A DNA stretch of 64,000 nucleotides, from positions 1 to 64,000 of the forward strand of contig NZ_ASJB01000061.1 of the NCBI RefSeq assembly GCF_000478275.1, read 5' to 3'. The translations under genes were made by a program, and so were the position numbers. The notes under the pieces are model-generated. The model made no database searches. It was not told the origin of the DNA and saw only the letters and a list, made by a program, of their open reading frames with translations. Source of the stretch: Amycolatopsis orientalis DSM 40040 = KCTC 9412 (GTDB taxonomy: Bacteria > Actinomycetota > Actinomycetes > Mycobacteriales > Pseudonocardiaceae). Positions 11,001-23,000 of this stretch are shown here, one piece after another (the stretch's first letter is position 1; every line of letters starts with the position of its first letter).

Positions 11001-14000
11001 CAGGTAATTGTCGATGGCAGCGGACCGCGTATGCGAGTAGGCGCGGAGGGCGGCCAGCTCGGCCTTGCCCGTCGAGGCCAGATGCGGGTGGTCCTGGAGT
11101 ACCCGCGCGACCTGCTCGAGATATCCGGTCATCTCCTGCTGGGCGAGGAATTCCCGCACGTCCGCTTCGGTGGCGACGTAGCCCGGCTCCCGTTCGGTGC
11201 CGCGAGGCGGCTGCCGTACGGGCCTGGGATCGTCTCCGGCGAGCGCGTGCGCGCGGTCCGAGAGCAGCAGGAGATTACGCGGTTCGAGGACGACGTCGCC
11301 GGTGATCGCGCCCGCGGTCATCAGCCCCGGCCCGGTCGCGACCCGGCCGGCGCCGTCGGCGTGCTGGAAGACGGGCGCGTCCTTCGTATCGACGAAGTAT
11401 TCGTCGTACAGGCCGAGGAAATGACCGAGTTCGTGGGCGAACTGGACACCGGTCCCGTCCGAAGGCCAGTGCCGCTGGTCGGCCGGGGTGCCGGGGCCGG
11501 TCACGAAGACCGTGCCGTGCGCGTCTTCGCGATCGGTGAACTCGACCTCGACCAGCAGCTGCTCGCCACCGGGCAGCTGGTAACCCTGGTTGTAGTGGTC
11601 GTTCACCGCGGCTTCGACGCGGTGCCGGAAGTCCGCGGTGTCCACTTCGGACCGTCCGGGATCGTCCAGCCGCAGCCGGACGGTGTGCAGCCGCACCCGC
11701 ACGGGGTCGTGGCCGTCGCGGTCGACCGTGAACCGGCGCAGGTCGTACCCGATCGTCGCCTGCCACGGCCGTCCCGAGCGGGTCAGCCCGCCGTCCTCGG
11801 AGCGGACGGTCACCGCGGGGGTCTCCCGGTGTGCGGCCCCGAGGTCCTGCCGCGTCACCGGATTCGCGACGCGGTGATCGACGGCCACCGCCGGATCAGT
11901 GGCGCGCCACCACTCCCGCATCGCGTCTTCCCGTGTCCACGGCCTGCCCGCCCGGCGGGTCACCGAAAGCGGCGTCCCGCCGACGGCGAGGCGTACCTCC
12001 GGATCGGCGGGTACCGGCGCGGCCAGCAGCAGCGCCACGGCCGGACCGGCGAGCGCGGGCGGCTCCTCGGCCGGGCCGAGCCGCCGGGTGATCTCGTCAC
12101 CCACCCTGGCCAAGGTCGCCGCGGGCGGAATCCCGGCCTCGTCCGCCGCGGCCGCGGCGAAGGCCCGTTCGAACCCGCCGGAGGCGGTGAACAGCGCGTC
12201 GGCCAACGCCTCCGGGTGACGCGTCAGCTCCCGGAACAGCGGATCTTCACGCACGGTTCCGGCCACGCCCGGCGGCGTGTCCATCAGCGTGAGTTCGACC
12301 AGCCTGCGTGGCAGCGGGGCGTTCCGGTCGTAGTCGAGTCCGCGCCACGGCGAACCTTCGGCACCGAACGGATCTTGTCCACTGTGGAGGATCGCGGCGA
12401 CTTCGGCCAGCATGCTCCGCAGCCGTTGCGGCGTAAGGGGTTCCAAGACCGTGTCGCGCGCCGGGGCCAGGGCGGACACCAGCAGGGCGTCGTTGGCCAG
12501 CGCCCGCACCTGCCGCGAAAGCAGCCGGAGCCGCGAGCGCTCCTCGGCGGTTTCCGCGGCGTCCGCCCGTTCTTCCAGCTCGCCGAGCGCGGTGTCCAGC
12601 TGCTCGACGGGAAGGGTGAGATCCGGTGCCCGCCTGATTTCGCCGGTGCCCGCGAGCCGGGAGAATTCGGCGAGCGCGGTGTCGAAGTCCTTGCCGGACA
12701 GGCGGAAATGCGGGAAGTCCGCGGTGGCCTCGCGATAGCGCGCCACGAGGTCCGCGGCCGGGACCGGGTCTTCGCGCCGCGACGGAGCGTCCGGGACCGG
12801 GCCCGTCGGGAAGGCCGGATCGACCGGCCGGACCGTGATGTGCGAAGCCCCGGTGCGGAGCGTGCGTTCGAGGTCGGTGGGGCCCTGGACCCAGCGGCCT
12901 GCCCGGGGCGCGGGCGCCCCGAAGACCGCCGAATACACGTCCTGCACGAAAGTCGTGCAGTTGTGGCTCGTCAACCGGTACTGCCGTCCGGAGAGCGCCA
13001 GTACCCGGTCCAGCCCCCGGATGACGTCGTTCGCGCTCGCCAGGTATTCCGCGCTGTAGGTCGTGGGCTTGTCCTCCGCCGGTGCCACGGTGACCGTTCC
13101 CGGCACCGTGGCCCACGGCGGCGAAGGAGGATCCTGCGGCGCGAAATCGATGAGGGTTTCCCCGCCGAAGGGATCGTGGATCTCGATCCAGGCGTGGCCG
13201 GTGTACTGCGCGGCGACATCCCGGTGCCTGGTCTTCACCTGGAACCGGAACACCGGCCGGTCCGCGTTCAGCAGCCGCATCCGGTCGAGCGCGTCCGGGA
13301 GACCGGACCGCAGGAGGTACTGGGCGACGGTGCGCTGCCGCACCTGTGTTTCCGGGTCCTGCGTCTGCGAAACCCTTTCGTTCAGCCAGTTCTGGACCGA
13401 CTGTCCGATCGGGACACCGGCGTCCGCCGGTTCCGTCCGCACATATCCGATCGTCGCCGACTCCGCCTTCAGATCGTCCTGCTGATGGGTGAGCCGGATC
13501 GGCAGGTGTTCGAGAACGAGACCGTGGGAGCCGGTCGCGGTCGCCAGGGCGGTGCGCAGCGCGGCTTCCACGTTCGCCCCGCGCCGGGCCGCGAGGTCGG
13601 CGTCCTGTCCGCGTTTGACGACGATCTCGATCCGCCGCCGGGCGGGCGGCCGGGTCAGCAGTTCCTCGGCCAGAGACCGGACGAACCCCTGGAGGGAGCC
13701 GGGATCGACGGTGTCCGAGTCGCCGCGGAACCGGACGTCCGCCGACGGGTCCAGCGGGGCGATGTCGCCCGCTTCCTCGCTGGCGCCGATCGCCTCGCGC
13801 AGCCGTTTGCCGAGGTCGCCGGGTCCGGTCGCCAGCCAGCCCGCCGACGGGGCCGGCGTACCGGTGGCGCGTTCGAACAACCCGGCGGCGAAGTGCAGGG
13901 AGTTGAACGACAGGGGCTGGTGCGGGGTTCGCAGATGCCGGAGCGCGTGATCCAGGGCCCGCACCGCGTCCTCCGCGGAGATCCACACCTCGTAGCTCGC

Positions 14001-17000
14001 GGTCGGGGTGTGCCCGGTGTCGCCGAGCCGCACCGCCGGGTTTCCGTCGGTGGACGGGCGGAACTCGATCGACTCCTTGGCGCCGCTCGGCAGGACGAAC
14101 TCGGTCCAGGTGTGGCCACGGGTGCCGACCAGCGGGGCGAGCCGGGGCGCGGGGGAACCGGGATCGACCGACAGCCGCAGCACGATCGTCTTGACGTCCG
14201 AGGTGCCCGGCGACAGATGCCGGTCGAGATACGCGACCAGCGGTGACGACGCCCAGAGCCCCGGGTCCTCGCCGAGCCGCGACGCCGTCCGGGACAGCCA
14301 CGACGTCACCGTCTCCTCGGGCAGGAGACCGAGTTCCGCGCGGCTGTCGCCGTCGGCGCGGACGAGCGCCAGCGTCACCGAACGCCGCCGCTGGGCGGGA
14401 TCGGCCGAGACCAGCGGCGGGAGACCGTCCCGCGGTGCGGCCACCGGCTTGACCACCAGGGGCGCCCGGCCCTCCGCCGGCGGGGGCAGCAGCGGGCGCA
14501 GTGCGGCGGCCACCGCGTTCGCTCTGGCCAGTGCGGTGTCGGGACGGCCCGAAACCGCGTTGCCGTACCCGGTGACCTGGATCCAAGGTGACGGCAGCGA
14601 AGGATCGCGCGCGGTCATCGCGTCGGCCGCCGCCGGTGCCCAGGCGGCGAACCGCACGACCGACGCGCGGGCGTCGTCGTCCAGGACGCGTGACCGCTTG
14701 GCGAAGGTGACGGCGGTGTCGGCGGTGTCGGCCTGCTCCGTGACCGGTTCGCCTTCCTCGCCGGGCTGTCCGGCGATCTCGACGAACTCGCCTTCCTTGT
14801 CCACGTTGACGGCGGCGAGCAGCTGGACGAGGTTGATCGTCTCGGTCGGGGCGTAGACCGTGCGGTCGTGGCCCCGGTTCCTCAGTTCCCGGCGGAAGTC
14901 GTAACCGCCGCCGCCCGGCCGGTTGAGCTTGCCGGATTCGCAGGCCAGCAACACGATCGGCGCTTCCGGCCGGGTTTCGAGCGCCTGCCGGAACCCCTCG
15001 TCGCCGAGGGCCAGCGCGGCGAATTCGGTGCCGGTGACCCGCTTCGGCAGGAAGCGCCCGGCCACCTTGATCCGGAACATCTCGGGACCGGAATGGAGGA
15101 AGAGGAAGATCGGCTGTTTCGCGGCGACCGGGGAGGCCCAGGGCGCGGGGCGGCTCACCGACTCGGCCGCCGTCGGCTGCGCCGAAGCCTCCTCGCCCGC
15201 CCTTTTCGGGAGCAGGACGTGGTATTCGACGACCGGCCGCGTGGCGGTGGTCCTCGCCCATCCGGTGGCGGTCCTGGCGTCACCGGGTTTGCTCGGGAAC
15301 GCGGTTCCGACGATCCGGTCTTCGGCGCCGAGCATCGCCGACGTGACGGGCGCCCCCGTCTCCGGTGTGTGGACGACGGTGGTCTCGGCCACGGGACGGT
15401 TCGGGGTGGGCCTCGACGCCGTCCTCGGGTCGAGGTCACGGGTCGCCAGGTAGCCGCCGTCCGACGTCCGGACGATCCGGACCGGCCGCCGTCCGGCGGG
15501 GCCGTGCCCGACGTCGTCCCCGTTCTCGGTCACGACATGCAGCCGGACCCCGAAGGCTTCGGCGATCTTCGCCGCGGTCGCGGTCCGCAGGGTCGCGCCC
15601 AGCGCCCGCAGTTCCGCCTGCCGGGACGGCGAATCGGGCTCGACGGTGGCGGCGATCGCGGCGATCAGGTTCCCGGTCACCGGCTCCCCGCCGACCGCCA
15701 CCTCGGTCTTGCCCAGCCGCGTCAGGGTGTCCTGCTGGGCGGCCGTGAGCCCCGGGCGTACCGGTACGGGCGCCGTGGCAAGGAAATCCGCCGACGGCGA
15801 CAGGACGACCAGCACCGGTTCGCCGTGCTCGGGGCCGAGGGTGACGGTCGTCCCGTCTTCGGTCAGCAGCCGCACCCGGACGCCGAGCGCGACCGCGGCC
15901 TCCTCCGGGGTGGCGTGGCGCAGGGACGCGGCTCGTTCCCGCAGTTCCCCTTGGCGTGCGGGGGAATCGGGGGCCAGTGTCCGGGCGATCGCCTCGACCA
16001 GGTTCGCTCCGACGGTGTCGCCGCCGACCTGGACGACCTCGCTGCGCTCCCGGCTCAACGCGGTCCACTGCGCGTCCGTCAGCCCGGCGCTCGCGGCGGG
16101 GTTCACCGATGGCGTCCCCGGCAACGGGTCCTGGCCGGGGTCGGTGAGGCGGTAGCCGGGGCCCAGCTGGCTCTCCAGGACGTGCTGGATCATCCAGGCG
16201 TGGCGCGGCAGGAGTTTCGGCGTCACCCCGGGCTCGGCGACGGCCTTGCCCATGATGCTGCCGTCCCCGGTGACGACACCGGTCGTGCCGTCGTCCTCCC
16301 GGCTGAGGAGCACCCGGTCCTTGTCGTGTTCCTCGTCGCCCGCGCCGAGGTAGTGCAGCACCTCGTGGGCCAGTTCCTCCGGGGTGGCGTCCGAACGCCA
16401 GTTCGTCTGGGTGGTGCGTTCGTCGTCCCCGGCGACGACGTCGTACGGGCGGTAGCGGGGGTTGCCCGCCGCGTCCGTCAGCCGGTCGCCGGTGAACTCG
16501 ACCCGGACGTGCAACTGGTCGCCGTTCGGCAGGCCGTGGCGCCGGTTGATCAGCCTTTCGACCCCGGCCACGGCGCGGTCCCGCAGCCGGGCGACCTGCT
16601 CGTCGGAGACACCGCGGCCGGGGACGAGGTTGATCGGCACGGTGAACTCGGTGACGCCGCGCCCGCCGACCTCGAACCGGCTGACGCCGTACCGGATCAC
16701 GCCGTCGTAGCGTTTGTCCTTTCCGGACAGCAGCGTGGTCAGCACGTCGGCGGTCTCGGTGGCCACCGCCCGCCTCGGCGTGGTCGCCCGCAGCGGCTCC
16801 CACCGCGCCGGGTCGAGCGGATCCGCCACCGAGAACCACCGCGCGTCGGTGGCCCGGCTGTGCCGCCACTTCTCGTCTTCGGGAGAACCCGGCTGCGCGG
16901 TGAACCGCGCGAATTCGGCGTCCAGCGCGCCTTTCGCCAGCCACCAGGCATCCTGTTTGCCGTCCACGAAATCCAGCCACGCGGCCTGGAGCGCGGCCTG

Positions 17001-20000
17001 GGTGCGGATCAGCTGATCGGTCGCGGCGACCCGCTGCTCCCGCGTCTCGGCCGCCTCGGCGCGGGCGTCGGTCAGCGTTTCCCGCCGCTCTCGCAACACC
17101 TCACGGAACAGGTCGCGGCGAAGCTTCGCGTCGGCCCGTTCCCCGGTCAGCCTGCTGACGTCGTCCAGCGCGGCCGCGAGATCCTGGTTCGCTTCGGCGA
17201 GCTCCACCCGCCGGCGGGCCGCCGCCAGCGCGGACGAAACCTCCTGGAAGGTCCGGGCCGCGCCGTCGGCACCCTGGGCGAGATCGTCGAGGTCGCTCTC
17301 CGTGGCCTCCAGCAGGGCCAACCGCGTCTCGGCGGCGTCGGCGTCCGCGGTCACCTGATCGAACCGGAGCTGGGCGGCGTCGGCGACGGTTTCGGCGTCC
17401 CGCAAGGTTTTCTCGGTCTCGCGGGCGTACTTGTGGTGCCGCTCGGCCAGCGGTTCGGGATGCCGCACCCGTGCCGCGTCGACCGTGGCACGCCAGTCGA
17501 CGTCGACCCCGAGCCGTTCCACCAGCCGCTCGGCCCGCCTGCGCTGGCCCAGCGCCCCGGTTTCGGCGTCACGCCACGCCTTCGCGGTGCGGGCGACCCG
17601 GCTCTGGCGTGCCTTCAGCACGCGCGGCACCTTCCGGCCGGTGATGTCGGCCAGCTTGTCGATCGGCATCCGGACGTCCGCCGAAGCCGGCAGCGGAACG
17701 TCCACGACCCGGGTGCGGCCGTCGACCTTGACCACCACGCGGTAGTCCACGTCGAACCGCACCAGCGCGGTCCGCCCGACCGGTTTGAGGTTCGCGACGG
17801 CCGACACCGTCGTGCCGTCGACCGTGGCGTCGGCGGGCTCGCTGGTCCAGCGCGCGTCGGCGCCGGTGGCCAGGCCGCCGATGTTGCCCGGTTCGTCGAC
17901 CGGCGTGACCGTCGGTCCGGTGACGCCCATTTCGCCGACCTCGACGACCTTCCGCTCCGCCGACCGGGCCGCCGTCACGTTCGTCGGGTTCTCCAGGTTG
18001 ACGCCGTCGCTCAGCGCGACCAGCTTCGGACGGCCGAGCCGGGCGTGCACCTCGACGTCCGCCCGCTTGCCCCGCAGGACGGCCGCCTCCCGCAGCGCGG
18101 GCACGGGCAGGCTTTCCCTCGTCATGGCGGGCAGGAACGCTTGCAGCAGCTGAGGACTCAGGCTCGACCAGAGGGCGTTGACGGTACTCGTGCCGTAGCC
18201 GGTGATCCCGCTGTCCGCGCCGGCCTCGGTGAGCGTGGACCGCACGACCGCCCGGAGCCGCTCGGCGGCGCGCACGGCTTCGACCGACGCCATTTCCGGC
18301 AGCTCGGTGACGGTGCCCTGCCGCCACCGCGTCAACGCGGCCGGGGTGGCGTCCTCGGGTGACAGCGGGAGCGGTCCGGCTTCTTCGGCGGGGCCCGTTT
18401 CCTTGCCGGTTCCCGCTTCCGGGGTCAGGTTGTCGGCCAGCAGCCGGATACCGAGGGTGCGCTCGCCGGTGGTGGCGGACACGACGGGCCTGCCCTCACG
18501 GTGTACTTCGAGGGTGAACTCGACCGGGACGTCGAACAGCGCGGCCGGTCCGGTCCCGGTCCGCAGCTGCGTGATCTGCTCGGTGAGGACCTCGGTGGTG
18601 CCGGTGGTCTTGATCGCGCCGATCCCCTTGGTGACCGCGCCGCCGACCGACGTCGTCGTCTCGCCGCCTTGGTATTTCTCCTGTCCGCCCGCGCGCAGCG
18701 CGGCCGACCACGACGTCGCCGTACCCTCGGCGCGGATCTTCCGGACCGCGCGGACGGTGCTGTGCTCGACGGTCCGGCCGTCGTTGACGACCTCGCGGAA
18801 GGCCGGTTCGCGGAGGGTCTTCGCGGTCAGCAGGATCTGATAACCGCTGTCGGTGAACAGTTTCGGCAGATGGGTGTGCAGCGGGATGCCGCCGTCCAGC
18901 GCGCTGTCCAGCAGCCCCCGCACGCCGTCCGGCGAGACGAGGTCGGTCAGCCGCGCCCAGTTGTTCATCGCGTCGTTCAAGGACACGCCCGGCAGCAGCG
19001 GCACCTTGGCCTTGACCAGCTCCGCGGTCAGTTTCGGCACGAGATCGGACAGGTCGGGCAGCCGCTCGACGGCGCCCAGCCCCAGTGAGCCCGGCTTCCC
19101 GCGCGGGAGGGTCACGGGGGCGGCGAGCTGTTCGTCCCGCTCCCGGGGGCCCGCGGGAGCGGCGGGCAGGAGCCCGTATCCGCGAGCCTGGTCTTCGGTG
19201 AGCCACACCAGTGCCGCGCCGGGGAGGTCGACGAAGCGGGCGGCGCCCCGCGCGTCCGGGCGCAGCAGGGCGGTCTGCTGCCGCGCCTCGGCGAGCACGG
19301 TGAACGCGATGTCGAACCGGGCCAGCACCCTCGGCGTACCGGCCGCCGTGGTGACGTTGCGGTCGACGGTCGCGGAGATGTCGAGGCCGTCCGCCTCGGT
19401 GGTCGTCTTCGCCCAGGGCTTGACGGTCAGGCCGCCGGTGGCGGAACCGGTGGGATCACCGTTGACCGAGCCGCTCCCCGCCACGCCCACGGTGACCGTG
19501 GGTCCCTTGCTCTTGTTCTCGCCGCCGTCGAACCGGAAGCCGCCCGACGCGGACCGTTCCGCGCCCGCGTCGTCGGCCGCGCGGACGAAGGTGGGATTGG
19601 ACAACCGGGCGACGACGCCGATCCTGCCCACCCGGTCGGCGAGACGGCGGCTGTGGACGAGGTCGGCGCTGACCACACCGTGCGTGAACGACCGCAGCGC
19701 CGCCTTGATGGCGTCGGTGCTCAGCATCGCCTGGACGCTGGTCCACGCGTCGCCGCCGGGCAGGGCGAGCGCGCGGTCGCCGTCGGAGGCCTCCACCAGC
19801 GCGTCCAGCGCGGCCGAGCCGACGTGCCCGGTGTGGGCGATGCTCTCGACACCGAGCCAGTCGCCGACGGCGGGCGGCGCGAGGGCCTCGATGTGGCCGG
19901 TGATCGACCGCGGCGGGTCGAGGTGGCGCACCCGAGGGGCACCCGGCGCGAACTTCTCCGGATCGGCGGGCAGGGTCAGGCTGTCCGACATCCACACCGT

Positions 20001-23000
20001 GAAGTTCGCCGGGAGGCCGAACGGGCCCTCGTCCTGTTCCTCGGGTGTCGACCAGATCCGTGACACCGCCGGCACCTGCGTCCCCGGCAGTCCGGGCAGC
20101 GTCTGCCGGACCATCGCGTGCGCACGGGAGAAACCGGTGATGGAGACGACGAACCGGCCCTGGTGCGCGAACCCCTCCGAGTCGGCGCTGCCGATGGTGA
20201 GGTCGGTCGAGTCGACGACCGGACCCGCGCCGGTCCGGGTGCCGCGGCCGCGACCGTACTTCGCCGAGGCCGTCACCGTGGCCCCGAACGTCACCTTGCC
20301 CTCGGGTCCGGCCGTCCAGCCCTTGGTCGTCGCGGAGGACGCGCCCAGCGCCGGACCGGTCGCGGTGGCGTTGCGGACCACCCGGCCCGCCGCCCGCCCG
20401 AGATGCTCGACGCGCTTCGACTCCAGCCGCACCGTGACGGTGACGTGGTCCTGCTGGAAAGTGCCCTCGCGCTTGAGCGTCACCGACACCCCGGTGGCCA
20501 GCAACGCGTCCAGGCGGTTGCGCAGGGCGGCCGGTGAAAGCGCCGCCTGGAGCCGGTGTTCGTTGGCCAGCATCTCCAGCGTCCGCGCCGCGCCCGCGCG
20601 TTTCCCCGCGCCGCCTTCGGTTTTCCCGCCCCAGCCGGGCAGCAGGCCGGCGTACCGGCCGATCGCCTGAAGCCTGTCCCGGATCTCGGTCAGCACGGCT
20701 TCGGCGCCGTCGAACTCCCCGACCCGGACGTTGCCTGCCGCGAGCCCCGCCGCCAGATGTGCGGGCGGGAACTTCTTCTCCACCGGCGGCGTGATCCCGG
20801 CACCGGTGCCGTCCGGGACCGGCAGTCCCTGTGCGGAGGCTTCGGCCATCCCCACCCGGGCGTACACGGTCGCCGTGGTGAAGGTGCTCCCGCCGTCGAG
20901 TGCCTGTACCTGGATCGTGGTCTCGAAGCGGTAGAGGCCGATGTCGCCCTTGAGCTGAACGCCCGACTTCGCGGTCGACGTCCGGCCGGACACGGCGGTG
21001 TCCACGGTCCGCGCGGAGTAGGCGGCACCCATCCCGGCGGCGACGCGGGCTCCCTTGACCCCGCCTCCGCCGCCGAGTGCGAGGGAGGCGTCGAAGCCGC
21101 GTTTGGTGAAGGCCGAAACGGTGGAGCTGGTGGTCGCGGACTCGTGCAACCGCAACTGCGTCTCGGTCGTGGGGCCGACGAGTTCGGCCTTGGTCAGCAC
21201 GGCCTTCATCCGCACCGCGGCCACCTCGCCGCCGTCCGCGCTGAGCAGGGCTGTCGAGCTGACCCAGCCCTCCAGCATCGCGCCGAAGTTCTCCCGGATC
21301 CCGGCGTTCCCCAGGAACGCGCGCAACGCGTCCCGGCCGGGGGCGCCGAACGCCGTGACCGACCGGGGCAGCAACGCGGCGGTGCCGGTGAACACCTCGC
21401 CGAGGTCGGTGACCGCCTCGGGGACCGGGTTCTGCAGCCCGCGCCCGACGTCGGCGGCCAGGTCCTTCGCGGCCGACCCTTCAGGCGGGGTAAGGCCGAC
21501 CAGGTCGTCCGGAAGCCGCACGGTGACCTTGCCGGGAACCGGCCTCGGCACTTCCCCGCCGGTTTCGGCGCCGTTCTCGTCGTGGACGCTGACGGTGAAC
21601 TCGACACTCAGGCCCACCCGCCGCGATCCCTCGCCGGAGCGAATCGCCCGCTGGTCCGAAGTGGACACCGCGACGGTCTGCGACGAACCGGGCGCCGCCA
21701 GCGCGGCCTTGCCCCCGACGGTGAGGTACGGGCCGGCACCGGTCGTCTGCACGGTGACGGCCGTCCCGAGGTCACCGGCTTCGAGGACGGCGAGGTTCTC
21801 CGAGTTCGCGGTACCGCCCTGGACCGTGAGATCCGCCTTGGTCTTCTCCCTCGGTTCACTGATCACCTCACCACCGAGGGTGGCGCGGATCCGGACCTCC
21901 CGCCTGCCGTTCGCCGTGCGGACGGGGAAGTGCAGACCGCTCAGCGCCGATTCGAAATCGGCGTGGACGGCGTCGCCGATCGCGTCGACCTGATCCTGTC
22001 CGGCGCCGGGCAGCAGCCGGGTCAGCTCGGCGCGGAGGTCGTCGATCCCGTCGACCGCGAGCACCGGCGCCGAGCCGAGGGCCTGCCCGGCGGCGAGGAA
22101 CGGCGGCAGGTCCGCGAGGGTCAGGTCCCGCTCGGCCTTGGCCGCGGTTTCGGTCGTGGTGGTTTCAGTGATCTCGGTGGTTTCAGTGGTTTCGGTGGTC
22201 TCGGTGGTTTCGAGGTTTGCGGTCTCGACGGGTCCGGTGGTGGCGGGCGCGTCCAGCTCCAGCTCACCGAAGAGGTCTTCCACGAAGGGCTCGCCGAGAT
22301 CCAGGTCGACCGCGGGTGCGGATTCGGTGGCGACGGTCGCGTTCGCGGCGGCCTCGGTCTGGACCGAGCTGGTCGTCTCCGGCACGGTCACCACGTCTTC
22401 CGAGGTGGTGCGCAGCGGCGCGGGACGGGTACGAGGCCGCTCTTCGTCTTGCTGTTCTCCGGCCGCCCCCGCTTCGGACGACGTCCGGACGGCGGTGGGC
22501 GCGGAGTCCTTCGCGACCCTCGTGTCCGAAGTGGACTTCGGCGCGGGCTTCCCGTCGGTGACGGTCTTGGTGTCCGATGTGGACTTCGTGGCGGGCGGGG
22601 TCTTGGCGTCCTGCGGTTGTTTGACGTCGGTGGACGCCTTGGTCTCCGTGGTCGTCTTGGCGTCGGACGGGGAGGTCGTCGCGGTGGTCGTCGTGGGGGT
22701 CGTGGCGGGTGTGACGGAACCGGTGCCCGTGGTGGCCGTCGATTCCGTCCCGCTCTTGGCGCCTCCGGCCGGATCCGACGTGACCCCGCCGAAGCTCTCC
22801 TTGACCGAGGTGACCGCCGAGTCGAGGGCCCGCTCCCCGATCCCTTCGAGTTTGTGGCTGACGGCGCCGCCGACCACGCCACCGACGAACCCCATCCCGT
22901 ACTCCGCCGCGGACACCGATTCGCCGTTGATGGCGGCCATCGCGGCCTGGCCCATCACGCCCGAAACACCTTCGAAGAGGAAGGTCGTGCTGAATTCGAG

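Noticed and set aside
6189..14246. A 2685-codon open frame on the plus strand opposite the giant gene
   Set aside because: It is the mirror of the giant coding frame in GC-rich DNA. Its product is Arg/Gly/Pro-rich without motifs, and no ribosome site or conserved domain supports it. The minus-strand frame has many recognisable domains over the same bases.
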